From assembly GCA_026874595.1 (NCBI GenBank), contig CM049311.1, forward strand, positions 76,644,453 to 76,708,452: DNA of 64,000 nucleotides, written 5' to 3'. Source of the DNA: Sipunculus nudus. Its lineage: Eukaryota > Annelida > Sipuncula > Golfingiida > Sipunculidae. The notes beneath the pieces were generated by a model. That model was not told where the DNA came from. It saw only the letters and a program-made list of their open reading frames with translations, and made no database searches. The first letter of the stretch is position 1; each line of letters begins with the position of its first letter. Of this stretch, positions 1 to 12,012 are shown in pieces. The position numbers were made by a program, and so were the translations under genes.

Positions 1-1594
1 AACCAGGGGTCCCAGGCTTCATTATAACCTTTCCATTAACTTATAAGATTGTAGGTAATCTGGTGTTGTAAGTCAACTGAGGGTAGAATCATGTAGGGTC
101 AGAGTATCCTGTGACATCAAGTAGATCTGAAAAAAAAAACATTTAACAGGATTGATTTGTGTCAAATTCATCATTTTTTTGCTAACTTTCACATGGTCAG
201 CATGCCATTCCTAGCAAGTTAATAACTTTTCAGAAGAGCTGTGATAATTAGACAAGGATTCCTTATGTTGTTTGCAGAACATTTGTTCCTTAACTCGAGC
301 AACAACCACTGCTTGGTCCATTTGTAAATGATGTCTTTACAAGATAAATTTTAGTGTCATGAGCAGCTTATCCCACTAGTTAGTTAAAAGATGTGATGCC
401 CATTTGCTAAATATTTCTCCTGATGATTCGACTAAATATAAGATACTACTGTGTATAGGATTCACTGAAATGGGTAGTCTTCATAAACCAAACATTCATG
501 TTCAGGACCTGGAACAATCACAGAAACTCATGTAGTATCACTGTGGTAACTTTATGGGGAACTGATTGCAGTACAAGAGCCCCAGGCTCAGGTTCGCGTT
601 TGTTGAGATATTGTGCAAAGACCAAGGTGCCTGCAAGGGATTAGTACTAGCTTGTATTCTGTTTGATGTACAGCCAGGGGGAATGGGGCAAATTCATAAC
701 CACAGCTCCCTGATCAATAGCCTCACAAATTGGAAGGGGCCAACAATGGGACTTGTTGACAAATTGGATGCAGCCCTGTAGCCAGTAAGACTGAAACTTT
801 CGGTTTTAAAAAAACCTTGAAACCACTATTGGCCATCTTCAGCCAGGCAGACTTGCAGCAGAGAAGAAAACAGACATGTTAAAATTGGTTTTAGGGCCAG
901 TGTATACTCACTTCATGCATTAACTTAATCTAGTCAGATTAATTTGTCATACCATGGATTCTGCATGTGCAGGTCCTCTTGTTTAATGGTTTATATGGAG
1001 ATCTTGCAGTGTCCTGAGGTCAGTATTCTTTGGACCATGCAGTGTTCTTTGGAACATTGTATTCTCTGCACTACATTTAATAAGACCAACTAAATTCATT
1101 AACAGATGGGTTCTGTATCATGTTCACATCTCAAATACTTTCAAAATTGCATCTTTTCTCTTGTTTCACACAAGCTGACATGAGTGTATGCATGGCTATG
1201 TAAAGTGATAATGTCCATTAAATTAGGCTGGTGTATTATTCCCATATAGCTGCTCTTGTACTTGCATACATTGGACTTTTTCTTGACTGCCTGCAAGAAC
1301 ACCTTTGCTGAGCTTAATCACCTCATCCTCTGTGTCAGGTGATATATATTTACGCACTAGAAGCTGGTTATTACATTAGCTGGTCATTAGGAAGATGTTG
1401 TACCACCATCCAGGCGAAGCATAAGTAGTTTGAGTGCAGCAGAGAAATTATTTTTCTGCTGATTTGACTTGAAATATCATGCAAATATTACCATTCTTTT
1501 GATGATTGAATTGCTCTAATTATCCAAAGAATGTGAAGAATATGGCCCAGAATATGTAAAATTTGATAATTACATGGTTAATGTTTAAGAAAAA

Positions 1595-2240
1595 GAGGCA
1601 TGGTGGTTGACATGGATGGCTGACAGGGGGATCCAAAGAGGCTTGATTTCTGACAGAGGGACTGGCAGGAGATCAAAAGACAGGCACCTTGGCTATATAT
1701 GTGTTGACAGCAGAGCTATAACCGCTTGATCAGTAACATCATGTTAGAGAGGCATAATGGTTTAGAAGAGATAAAAAAAAGAGATACAAGTGATGACAAC
1801 AGAGCCAGAGAGACCTGGTTTGTGGTGATAAAAGATGATACAAGGTGTAGAAGGAGATCTGATTGTTGACATGCATGAGGGTTGACAGGATATCCAATGA
1901 GACATGGTGTTTGACATCCTGTGACAATGATTGACTGATTGATTGACAGAAGAACTTTGACATGAGAGTTGAAATTGATAAAAAAAAGCCAAATAGACCT
2001 GATTTACAGTATGGACAAATGGAAAACAAAGAGAATTGGTGGTTGAAAAGAGATAAAAAGAGACATGATGTTTCATCAGACCTAAGAGACATGATTGGTG
2101 ACCTAGATGAGTTTTCATTAACAGAAAATTCTAAAACATATGCATAATGGCTTCTTTAAGGATTGACAGGAAAGCCAATGAGGCCTGTTGTTTGGCATTT
2201 GGGTTAACTGGAAATCCAAAGACACATGGTGGTTGACTAG
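1595..2240. repeat. Degenerate repeat of ttgacag/atccaa phrases
   Basis: Phrases of the type gttgacaggatatccaatga followed by gacatggtgtttgac recur with varied spacing (near 1607, 1640, 1870, 2161 and 2200). Units are too diverged to set a firm period. No coding potential is evident; the overlapping ORFs on both strands are shadows of the repeat. Confidence 0.5.
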
Positions 2241-2464
2241 CAATTCATGTGATATTGAACTTTCCTGTTGGAGGCTTATGGGAATTGGTGAGTTTATTTC
2301 TATATGTTATGGTTGAAAACCAAAGTGCATGTTGCAAAACCTTTGGTTACAATTTTCTGAGGGTCAGTTACAATTCAAAAAAAAAAATTTTCTTCTGCAT
2401 TCTCTCTGTGGGAGGCCTCTCATGCTTCACTTGGCGATTGAAGACATCAAGTTTTTATACACCC

Positions 2465-3090
2465 GTTTATGACGGGACTTATTATGATATACTCACTGTC
2501 TGTCTGTTAACTTTTTGTGTTGCCACAAAAACTTACAGGGGCTTTGATGGGTTTTCACAAAACTCACCATAACTAATGCGCATATTTGATAAGGTCAGAG
2601 GTCACTAGGCTACTTTGTGGTGTCACCACAATAACTTGTGAAGATTATGATGGATTATGATAAAACTCAACAGATATGTTAACCAATAAAACATCTTGCC
2701 CAAGTTCTATTTCCAACAAAATCCACGCATATGGAATAAGGTCAGAGGTCACTGCACATTAAGCATTGATGACTTGCCAATGAAGGCTCCGTTGTGACTT
2801 ACCAAAAATCCTATGGATTTTCATGCAACTCATTGTACATATTTCCCAATAGAGCTTCACACCTCAATTAAATTCTCAGCAAAATTATTGCATATTTAAT
2901 GAGGTTAGAGGTCACCTTACTTTGGTGGCACCACCCAGACTTACCAAAAACTGATGGATTTTAATGTAACTCATGATGATAGTTTCTCACCTGAATTACA
3001 TTCTCAGCAAATTCAAGCATTACTAATGAGATCAAAGGTCATAAAATATGCAACAGGCTTAATATGCACCATTTGTGGTGCTCTTGTTTA
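2465..3090. repeat. Dispersed repeat, copy 1 (also at 29940-30497)
   Basis: Shares long stretches with 29940-30497, including aggtcactaggctactttgt, tggattatgataaaa and ccaaaaatcctatggatttt-type phrases. Each copy repeats internally with 'tttaatgaggt.agaggtcac' followed by 'gatttt.atg.aactcat'. It ends at ctcttgttta in both copies. Class unknown. Confidence 0.75.
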
Positions 3091-3409
3091 CCTTTCTATC
3101 ATAAGTTTTTAATAAAACTTCAGAATTTATGGAAATTTTATTATTTAATTTTTTTTTTAATTATGAGTAGCTGGAGCTCAAAATCTAGAAATTTCTACAG
3201 AAACTCAAAATAAAAGTTGTTTATGAGAGAAATAAAAACTGTTGTGTGCAGTGCCTGAGGAACCAAATTTTTTTTGCCCAAGTGGATTATTTTCTATAGA
3301 CAGAAGCAATGCTCCTAAAACATTGCCATAGGTAAACATCACAGTTTGCATTAAAAGCTTGGCCATCTTTTTTTAATGAGAATTTCTAATCATAACAGAA
3401 AATATTCTA

Positions 3410-3960
3410 CCTTATAGGCAGGATATCTCAAAAGTCATTCAACACAGGAACTTCATTTCTTCAGTGCTGATGCATATTAATAAAATCTAGTCAAGTTCAA
3501 AGATGGGTGACTTTGACCTGTTTTCAAGGTCACAGAGCTTAGAAAGAAAAAAAACTTAGGAGCTTATTTCTCAGGAACCATTGGGTGGATTTTCACAAAA
3601 ATTACCATGCTCATTGGGACTGATAGTCTGTACCTGCTGCACAAGTTTTGAGGCACCACCTACAATTTCTGATTTTTAATGAATTTTTATTGGATATTTC
3701 AACTTTGGCCGTGTGAAAGGGAAACCTCAAAAGTCATTCAACACAGAAACTTCATTTTTTTTTCAGTGCTGATGCATATTAACAAAATCTTGGTCAAGTT
3801 TAGAGATGGGTTACTTTGACCTATTTTTCAAGGTCACACAGCGTAGAGTAGAAAAAAACTTAGAAGTTTTTTTCTCAGGAACCACTGGGTGGATTGTTAT
3901 GAAACTTGGTATAATGATATGCCTTGATGATCTCTAAGTCCTGCATAAGATTGCTCTTAC
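3410..3960. repeat. Dispersed repeat with two tandem copies (ggatatctcaaaag / aaggtcacagagctta)
   Basis: Two direct copies of about 300 bp (start near 3418 and 3722) share aagtcattcaacacaggaac, tcaagttcaaagatgggtga and aaggtcacagagctta. Related copies lie at 11395-11600 and 62550-63390, where they belong to a longer element. Class unknown. Confidence 0.75.
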
Positions 3961-4669
3961 CATACTTGCAAAAGCACTACATACTTCTCCAGTTTAAATT
4001 TATAACTGAGACATGTACAGATATACATCCATGTGAGAACAAATATTTCATACTTGTTACTGTTACGACCAATAAACACTGTTCTTTTGGCTGAGGGCTC
4101 TTGTCAGCTTCTGCTGATATTGTAGTTCATATATGTAATATAATTGCTGAACATGTTATGCAAGTTTTGGCACTTGGTAAAGTTAACTCAATCTACAGCA
4201 AATATTGCATGATGAAACATTGTAATAACCAATAAAGCAAGATCAACCTGTTTGAAAGTGTATGCGACTGAACCATCGAGAAGAAATTATGTGATTATCT
4301 TTTTTTCTCTGTTCATTAAATAGATTTTTATTTAACAGAAATATTGTTTGTACTGATGAACTGTTTGTCATAAATTTTCCTTTGAATATTTTTTCCAAAA
4401 ATTATAATTGATTTGTTTTAGAACTAGACAGTCCTTTGAACAGTGATGAATATCACAAAATGAGTAAACATAGATAAAAGCCCTCATGAATCATACACAT
4501 TGCCATTATATACTTTGAAATCACAGACCTGTAATTTGTTTTGTGTTTAATGTTCTATGGGCTCTTTGTATATATGGGCATTTCAGTATGACTTAAAAGG
4601 CTTGAGGACTTTTAGTTTTCTAATTAACTAAAACTCAGGTACACCACCAGCTATATGAACATTAAACAT

Positions 4670-6324
4670 ACCATATTTCCTTGATCAGACGCCGGGCCTT
4701 AAATAATCGCTTGCCTTGTTTAGTCGCCAGGGTAAACAGTGTCCCAGAAAAATAAACGCCAGCCTTAAATAGACGCCGGTCTTGTTCACAGGCCTGGTGT
4801 CAGAGTAGTTTCCATGTTTGCCGCCAGATGTCTTATCCTTTCACTATAATTGGTGCATTTACTGGTAAAATTGACCATAGATTGTTGTATGAATTTCGAT
4901 TTGTGTTTTATTGATATTTAATTCTTCTGTAAATATTTTTTTTATCTTAAATGAATGCCTATTTCCATGCATGAGGGACACCAAATAGTACCGATTTGTC
5001 CATATGATTAAAGCCGATCACTGATCGTCATAAACGCTATACAAATACGTCAGCAGTGAGATGCTAACACTATCATTGCTGTTAAGCTAGATAACAATAT
5101 TACAGCTTGATACAGGCAATTCAACTTGGTACGGTAAAAGTATACCTCAAGGATGGTTGAACAGAACTGTTCAAATACGTTTTGGCACATATTTCTTGTG
5201 TAGCATGAAGACAAGCGGTACAATTTGTAGCTACTGTCAAGCCAAATTATGCTCCTTGCGTTCATTTTTGAAGGGCTTTTAAGTGCGTCCCCACTGTTAC
5301 CAAAACCATGCTTCTGGGATAAACTTAAAGTTGAAAATAGTATTTACTCTTGTCCTCAACAATATATTCAGAAATATTCCTGGCAGTAAATATCACATAC
5401 CAGTATATACCAGGTTGGAAACGCTTCAATACGCTGTTTCAAGCTGAATCAGTAAAAAGTTGGACAAAAAGTGTCATGAAAACAAATTACGTCGGGCCGT
5501 TATACATACCAGCCCCCTGGTTTTCGATGGAACCAATATTACCAGTTGTCCACGGTGCACAGTTAATGGAAGAGCCACCCGTGTTCAGTATAAACCAGGT
5601 CAGAAACGCTTGAAAACGCTGTGTCGAGCTGAATCAGTTGAATATTTGACGGGAGGAAAGTGTCATGAAAATGAATTACGCTGTGCCCTTATAAGTACAA
5701 ACCCCCCGTATTTCAATGGAACCAATGTTACCAGTTGTACGCGGGGAACAGTTCACGGAAGAACCACCTGTGTTCAGAGGGAAACAATGTTACCAACAAC
5801 ACACGGTGCAAAATGAATGGAACAGCCACATGAAACACCTGGGTACGTGGTTTCGAGAGGCCCGCGTGGACAGATTCTTGTGGACAACTGCAATCTCTCG
5901 CTGTGGTTCCCCATTAATTCTTAATGAATGGAACAGCCACATGAAACACCTGGGTACGTGGTTTCGAGAGGCCCACGTGGACAGATTCTTGTGGACAACT
6001 GCAATCTCTCACTGTGGTTCCCCGTTAATTCTTATTATGGTGCGTGATTGTGGAGATTGCGCGTGTCCAGTATCCCTATGGCATTTAAGGAAATTTCGTA
6101 AACACAATCCGTGTACCAGCGATGTTTTCAATTGTGTACCTAAGAAGTGACCAGCGGGTTTATTGTTTCGGTGTGTTTTATCTTTTATAGTTTGTCTGAT
6201 GAGCCTGATAATGGATTTTTTAATAAACGCCGGCCTAAAATAGAAGCCGGCATTGTTTAGACGCCGGGTCAAAGCAGGGTTTGAAAAAAATAAACGCCCA
6301 GGCGTCTATTCAAGGAAATACGGT
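4670..6324. mobile_element. 1.65-kb TIR element, probably non-autonomous, with 5-bp target duplication
   Basis: The left end reads accatatttccttgatcaga and the right end, on the opposite strand, accgtatttccttgaataga: a clear terminal inverted repeat extending into agacgcc. The flanks are aacat at 4665-4669 and aacat at 6325-6329, a 5-bp target site duplication. Subterminal regions are full of gacgccgg/aaacgccgg motifs facing inward. The interior holds two imperfect direct duplications (about 5470-5620 vs 5660-5780; 5812-5922 vs 5925-6035) and no recognised transposase. Superfamily not assigned; 5-bp duplications occur in more than one DNA transposon group. Confidence 0.88.
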
Positions 6325-8702
6325 AACATGTAATCTGTGAAAAATGTGAAAATTTCAAATGATATTTATATGAAACTGATGTACAAAAAAAATAGCCACA
6401 GATCTCTGTGAGGGATAATATATTTTTTTTAATATTAAGGATGGACACATTGGACCAGTAAATAAGCATAAGAAATGAAACACCTTATGGAAATTAGTAT
6501 ATTACAATACTAAAAACCACAGAGATGTAAAAAAATACAGTGAATAAATGTATCAGACATTAAATTTGTATATAACTTATCTTGGTTACCTTTATAACAA
6601 ACAAGCATAGGTGCATGTTAAATAATTTGAGTATTTGAAGGGAACCACTGACATGATGGAAGGACAAAAATACTAAACCTAACCATGTCACAATGATGGG
6701 GTATGGACCTTGCTTAATGATGCTTGATGGAGATGTTTATTGCTTGGGCCCAGTGTTGTTCTCATACAGGATGCCCCTGTGGCTTGATTGCTGAACATGA
6801 AACATTGATATCATCTAATGGCAAGACCTGCATTTTCCCAGGTGGTAGGCCTCTAAAATATAAATATCCACAAGTTAGTCTGGTGGGAATTCACAATGTA
6901 AATTTCCTGCCAGTGCTTTTGAGTTTTGGTCTCTGGTGACCTTTTTTGGATCTGGCTGAAAGTACTCATGTGCACAGAGCAGATAAAAAGGTAGGGCTTC
7001 CTCTGTTGGGCTGCTTGACAAGCAATTTTGTTTATGCTGATTTAAGTGAGAACATGAAATCTTATGGCTTAGGACTCCAGCTAGGTAGGGTAACTTATTT
7101 TCTCCTATGGAGCCATTTTGGTCCCTGTTCGCCATGAGAAAAAAATAACTCTTGAATAACTGGGTGAGTTGTTGCAGGTTCTAAAAGAAACCTTATGTCT
7201 CCACCATTTCACTACTGGAATCATGATGGTGCTCTTAGGACTGAGTGGTAAATCTATAATTTATGATAACCAATTACATTTACTATATTTCATGATTATA
7301 AAACCTTTAGGTAACAGCCTATTTAATTATTTACCATGGCAAGAGACTGATTATTATAGATAAGCATTTAATTTTTCAGCTGCTCTTGCTTCAGCTGTTC
7401 CATAGGTGTTAATAATCAGTTTCCAAGTATTTGGAGAAGGGAATAATTACACGATAACCAATACTACAGCATTTCATGATCATGCAAAGCACAAGCTTGG
7501 AAATCTTCTCTGCAGTGCTTTAGTCAGTGAGGTCTTGATGCCAGGGTTATAGTGGTAATTAGTTAACGGATGACAATTTGTCATACAGGCAGGGAATAGG
7601 ACTACTCAGTGTTTCTTCAGTTCTGAAAAGAAAAACTGAGGCAATGAAGCCTCTTTTAAAACTCCAGTGGCTCTTTTGAACTGCACTTACTGTTTTCTCT
7701 AAAGACTCCCTTTGCAGCTGTTCCTCATTGTAACCAGAAGGCAAAATACTGGGCAGTACATGTCTTCCATAGGCAAGTGTGGTTTCTCTCTGGCTGTTAG
7801 ATGTTCTAACTTGTCATAGGTAGTGTAACTGTTTTAAAGACATTGTTCTGTGATGAATGGCTCAAATATAAGTACTTTATAAATACCACTTTCTGACTTT
7901 TATATTAAGAACAAATTGAGATGGATTAAATTATATGTGGTCCTATATGATCCATACATGGTTTTATAGTCATTTTATTTTCCCATACTATAAACAGGCC
8001 TTACAGATCATCTTTTCGAGGTTGAAAAGGGGTGCACATGAAACCTTTGTCAATAACTGTTTGTGGGTAGAATGCATATTTTGAAACCTTAACATATCTG
8101 ATAGTATATTTCATCTAATATGAGGGATTACTTTGAAGAAAATGATAAAAATTGAGCAATTATAGTTTGATGAACCTGTAAAATAAGAAAACAAACCAGC
8201 TAGGCGTGTGAATTGTAAGGGCTCTTAGGATCGTTTCAACTTTCAATTCATAACCTTCAATTCAATTCTTGGTTAACTTCCTACTTAAGTAGTAAATTTC
8301 AACTTTAAAAATATAAAAGCAATTTTAGCAAAATGGATGTCAGTATGGATGTAAATTTAAGAAAATAAGCTTGCCATATAGGCCTGTGTTTCAATGCAAG
8401 TGGAGTAATCCACCAGATCCATCACTTAACATAGTTTTAGGGCACATACACAGGTAAAGACTTTATCACCTCGAACTGCTCAAAGAGGACTTAGGGATGG
8501 TACATGCAAAAAAACAATTATTGAAATGAAGGGATTCAAAAGTAAATAATTGGTTACAATTAACTGAGGGCTTGTAATTCAGTTTATTGATTCTTCAATT
8601 CATTTTTTTTTAAACCCCTTCAACCAGCATACGCAAGCAGTAGCCCTCATTAACTTGTGTGCTTTTGACATTAGATCTGTAAGCGTCAGTAGAATAGATA
8701 CA
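6325..8702. other. Intron or flank without recognised features
   Basis: AT-rich sequence with short scattered ORFs on both strands and no recognised protein family, RNA gene or long repeat. Part of the region before exon A. Confidence 0.5.
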
Positions 8703-8950
8703 TGTGTATGTCTGTGTAATCACTTTAATACATTTGAACTTTTCATTTCAGTTTGTGCCTTTGTAACATATGCCAACAAACAGTGTGCTGAGAATGCAAT
8801 AAAGGCCATGCATCAGTCTCAAACAATGTATATGTGTGTGTAATCACTTAAGTACATTAGAACTTTTCATTTCAGGTTGTGCCTTTGTAACATATGCCAA
8901 TAAACAGTGTGCTCAGAATGCAATAAAGGCCATGCATCAGTCTCAGACAA
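8703..8950 (+). repeat. 124-bp tandem duplication spanning acceptor and exon A
   Basis: Copy 1 begins near 8703 (tgtgtatgtctgtgtaatca) and copy 2 near 8827 (tatatgtgtgtgtaatcact). Each includes the branch/pyrimidine region, the AG and 77 nt of coding sequence. High identity in both intron and exon parts suggests a recent event. The breakpoints sit in similar TGTAT/ATGTG sequence, consistent with microhomology or slippage, which is inference. Confidence 0.9.
8752..8843 (+). pseudogene. Duplicated, donor-less copy of RRM2 exon A (decoy or poison exon)
   Basis: Bases 8752-8828 match functional exon A with four differences in 77 nt (first base G to T giving Val for Gly, one silent AAC/AAT, CAG to GAG giving Glu for Gln, one silent CAA/CAG). 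It keeps the same acceptor context (cattttcatttcag-like, AG at 8750-8751). It lacks the final GAG and the gtaagt donor because the duplication junction falls right after ACAATG. Read in the exon's own phase it runs TAT ATG TGT GTG and stops at TAA 8841-8843. The copies are 124 bp apart. If spliceosomes use the upstream acceptor, the mRNA gains a premature stop. Expression is not shown by sequence alone. Confidence 0.85.
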
Positions 8951-8955
8951 TGGAG
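8876..8955 (+). CDS. CELF1/2: CELF exon A: second half of RRM2 (80 nt)
   Basis: The acceptor is ttcatttcag ending at 8875 and the donor is gag|gtaagt at 8956. The exon enters with the last two bases of a Gly codon and leaves in phase 0. It reads [25 protein letters not shown]: the RNP1 core (GCAFVTY) and following helix of RRM2. The 80-nt length is, from memory, the length of the equivalent vertebrate CELF exon. A 95% identical copy sits immediately upstream at 8752-8828 but lacks a donor, so this downstream copy is taken as the functional exon. The exon before it (RRM1 end and RRM2 start) was not found in bases 1-8700. Confidence 0.95.
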
Positions 8956-9596
8956 GTAAGTAGTCTCACAATGGTATATTGCTGTTAACTTCATGAGCAC
9001 AAAATGGATGGGTACACTTTATTCTGTGCCCCAGTTTTAAATATATTACCACAATTAACTCAAGATAAAGGATACATACAGAAATACCACAAAATGGTCA
9101 AGTTTAACACAAGCAGTTTACACTTGGTAATTATACAGGTAAATTTTTGCTAGGGACCCATATCCTGAGCCTCCAAACACAGAAGGATACTCAACTTGAG
9201 CAAGTGCAACCATCAAGGTTTTATTGTAATTGACATTCAGTATCCTTGTTAACAGATATTAACCTGTGAGCAGATATATGCCTAAGTAACAAGGTGGCTA
9301 ACCAGTGTCCTGTTGCTTAGGCAAAGCATCCATTTGTTGTCCGTCTGTCCACCTACAGTCCATCTGGTAGCTGTTCTTTCATCAGCAACTTAACAGCTGA
9401 TGATACAGTTTACACAAATGCTCATACATTGTTCACTCCTACATTTATCATGTTTTTCTAAAGTTTTTTAAATACTTCTGTATCATTTTCTAAATGTATG
9501 TAACATTTTTTATACTTATGACAAGTATTATATATGTTTATGTGCTCATATACATGCATATATATCTGTTATATATCTATCTACAGCTTGCTAAAA

Positions 9597-9692
9597 CATA
9601 TATATATATATATATATATATAAGTGAACATATATGTGTTATATTTATATTTTTCATAGATCACTTTATAGATCACTCTGTGTGTGTGTGTG

Positions 9693-9772
<80 letters not shown>
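9597..9772. repeat. TA/TG microsatellites
   Basis: (TA)n at about 9597-9622, then (TG)7-8 at 9679-9693 passing into a long (TA)n that runs to 9772 with one interruption (tacatata). Self-complementary and able to form cruciforms. The YIYIYI ORFs on both strands are artefacts of it. Confidence 0.97.
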
Positions 9773-9777
<5 letters not shown>

Positions 9778-10198
9778 GCATATACATAATATATAATATA
9801 TAATGATATATAATATATATTTCATGTAAATTAAAAAATGTCAATAGGCTAATTAGTTATAATTTATATTATAAGTTAACCAAAATTATATAATTTATAT
9901 GTTAATTATAATTATACTTGTGATCTTTATGTTCCACAAAGGGAAATGTGACACCCAATCTTTTGAGCAAATAATCAGGCTAATTAGCTAATTGGTTTCT
10001 GATTGGGGTCTCTACAGCTAAAGTGATGTTATCAAAACAATCACAAACATCAAAGAGAATGCCTAGGGTTCTCCTAAACTATTAACAGAGACATATAATT
10101 ATAAATTATATATTGTAAAATAATATAATCATAAAAGAATGATAATTGTACTAAGAATATTATATTAAAAATCCAACATATATTAAAACATATAATAA

Positions 10199-10202
<4 letters not shown>

Positions 10203-10285
<83 letters not shown>
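10203..10285. repeat. (AT)n microsatellite, about 83 bp
   Basis: An uninterrupted AT dinucleotide run, about 430 bp after a similar tract. Length is likely polymorphic and prone to assembly error. Confidence 0.97.
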
Positions 10286-10288
<3 letters not shown>

Positions 10289-10544
10289 CATAATTAATAT
10301 AGAATATTTATATAATATAATGTATACGTATTTCCTGTAAAAACAATAACATCAGTGGGCTTATTAGGTATAATAAATATTGGGATGTTAATCTTCATAT
10401 TATAATGTGTTTGTTAATTATAAGTTAATCATAATATTTATACTCTTCCACACAGTAACACAGGGTTCTCAGAATACAGAAGTATTTAAAAAAACTTAAG
10501 AAAAACACAATAAAATCATTTAATTTTACATTTTATTCAAGGGT

Positions 10545-10655
10545 GGGCTTTTGTCCAGGTCTGCACTTTTAGGGGTGGGTTTTTGTCCAGTGGGCTCTTG
10601 TCCGGTGGGCCTTTGTCAGGGTGGGCTTTTGTCAGGGTGGGCTTTTGTCTGTCAC
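10545..10655. repeat. G-rich minisatellite, unit about 15-19 bp (gggtgggcttttgtc)
   Basis: Five to six imperfect direct units of gggtgggcttttgtc and relatives (gtgggctcttgtccg, gtgggcctttgtcag) lie in an otherwise AT-rich intron. Repeated GGG/GGTGGG on the transcribed-sense strand could allow G-quadruplexes in RNA. Confidence 0.85.
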
Positions 10656-11394
10656 CCGTCTTAATCAGGCAAATTGTTTTATGCTAGAATACTTTTAGTA
10701 CATCAGTATTAAAGGCACACTAAAATAATGATAATAAAACTAATAACAGACATGAGTTTCTATTGTCCAGTCTTTGCTTCTTAAACCACCATTACACAAA
10801 ATTTTGGATCAGAATGACATATCTACAGATCATAATATAAAATTGATATTTCTTTCTCTGATCTTGTCATGAATTTTGGTATGCCTCTGATCTTGAAGAC
10901 TGATCCTGCTTGACCAGTGGTGCCATCTACCTCTTTGCCATATACAGGTTCTGCAATGTTTTAAGATGTAACATCCATGTTTGAATTTGAGCCTACCAAG
11001 AAAACAAATAAAAAATTTGTTAGATAAAATAAAATAGTCACTTTATATCTGTAATTATATTTGACACAGTATGTGTTATTAAATTTTATTTAATAGTTTT
11101 ATATTTCAAATAATTCTACTGAAGTGCAGATAAAGTTTTATGGCCAAGTCAAAACCTATGTGACAATAGCACACCATTTCCAGCTGTAAATAATATAAAT
11201 GACATCAATCCTCTTCCCTGTCTCCAAGGATATTATCAAAATCTTACATAACTTGAGTTAAACACTATCAACTTATAATAGAGCTTATATTACCACACAA
11301 AACTAGTATTTGCCTACCTCCTATTCCAAAAAATTTTGTGATCATATATAACAGCTGAGCGCCCTGATCCATTGATCCCTTGTTCAGTTTTGGC

Positions 11395-12012
11395 CTTTTG
11401 CGCAGGATATCTCCAAAGGTATTCAACACAGGAACTTCATTCTTCAGTGCTATTGCATATTTACATAATCTAGGTCAAGTTCAAAGATCGGTGAGCCTGA
11501 CCTACTTTTCAAGGTCATAGTGCTTATAATAGAAAAAAACTTTGGAGCTTATTTGTCAGGAAGCATTTGGTGGATTGTTATGAAACATGGTACATACCTC
11601 TCCAATTTAAAATTTATAACTGATTATCAACTTTTGCTAATATTTTAGTTTTGCAGTGCAATGCTTACAGATACTGGCCAATTTTTTGGTCTGTTGGCTC
11701 ATAATGACCACTTACAAATCAAGTAAGCGTTTCGTCCCAGTTGACGTATGTTTGACCATATGACATATCCTGAACATAAAAAATTTCATGAAAAATAGAA
11801 ATTTTTATGAAAAATGCACATGTATGGACTTTTTTCACAGTGCCTGCAGATGCTGGCCTGATTTTTGGTGTGTTGCTTGATAATGACCAGTTACAGATCG
11901 AGTTTTCATTTTGTCCTGGTTGATCTACTTTTGACCATGTGACAGCTCCTGAACTTAATAATATTAACAAATATTTCTAATTTGCTCCAGGCGGGGGCAT
12001 TTGTGTGGTTCC
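11395..12012. repeat. Truncated copy of the 61961-63797 element
   Basis: Shares gcaggatatctccaaaggta, tcaacacaggaactt, tgcctgcagat.ctggcctg and the terminal phrase gcgggggcatt...ccgacacatctag with the element at 61961-63797. It lacks the left end of that element. Same orientation. Confidence 0.8.

Larger units (their letters stand above)
1..4669. other. Upstream intron or flank with no recognised exon
   Basis: No CELF exon for RRM1 or early RRM2 could be recognised on the plus strand, and no other coding family was recognised. The ORFs here are short and look random. About 1595-2240 is a degenerate repeat of ttgacagg...atccaa.gagacatggtgg phrases. Dispersed repeats occupy 2465-3090 and 3410-3960. 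Most likely this is the large intron preceding exon A. Confidence 0.6.

Noticed and set aside
566-781. 71-residue ORF considered as an upstream CELF exon
   Set aside because: No RRM motif, no matching exon phase or splice sites at the ends, and no resemblance to CELF RRM1/RRM2.
5350-6150. Overlapping ORFs considered as a gene or transposase
   Set aside because: They lie within the TIR element, are made of internal direct duplications and match no family I recognise.
9494-9844. ORFs on both strands with long Tyr-Ile runs
   Set aside because: They translate the (TA)n microsatellite and change with its length; no protein.
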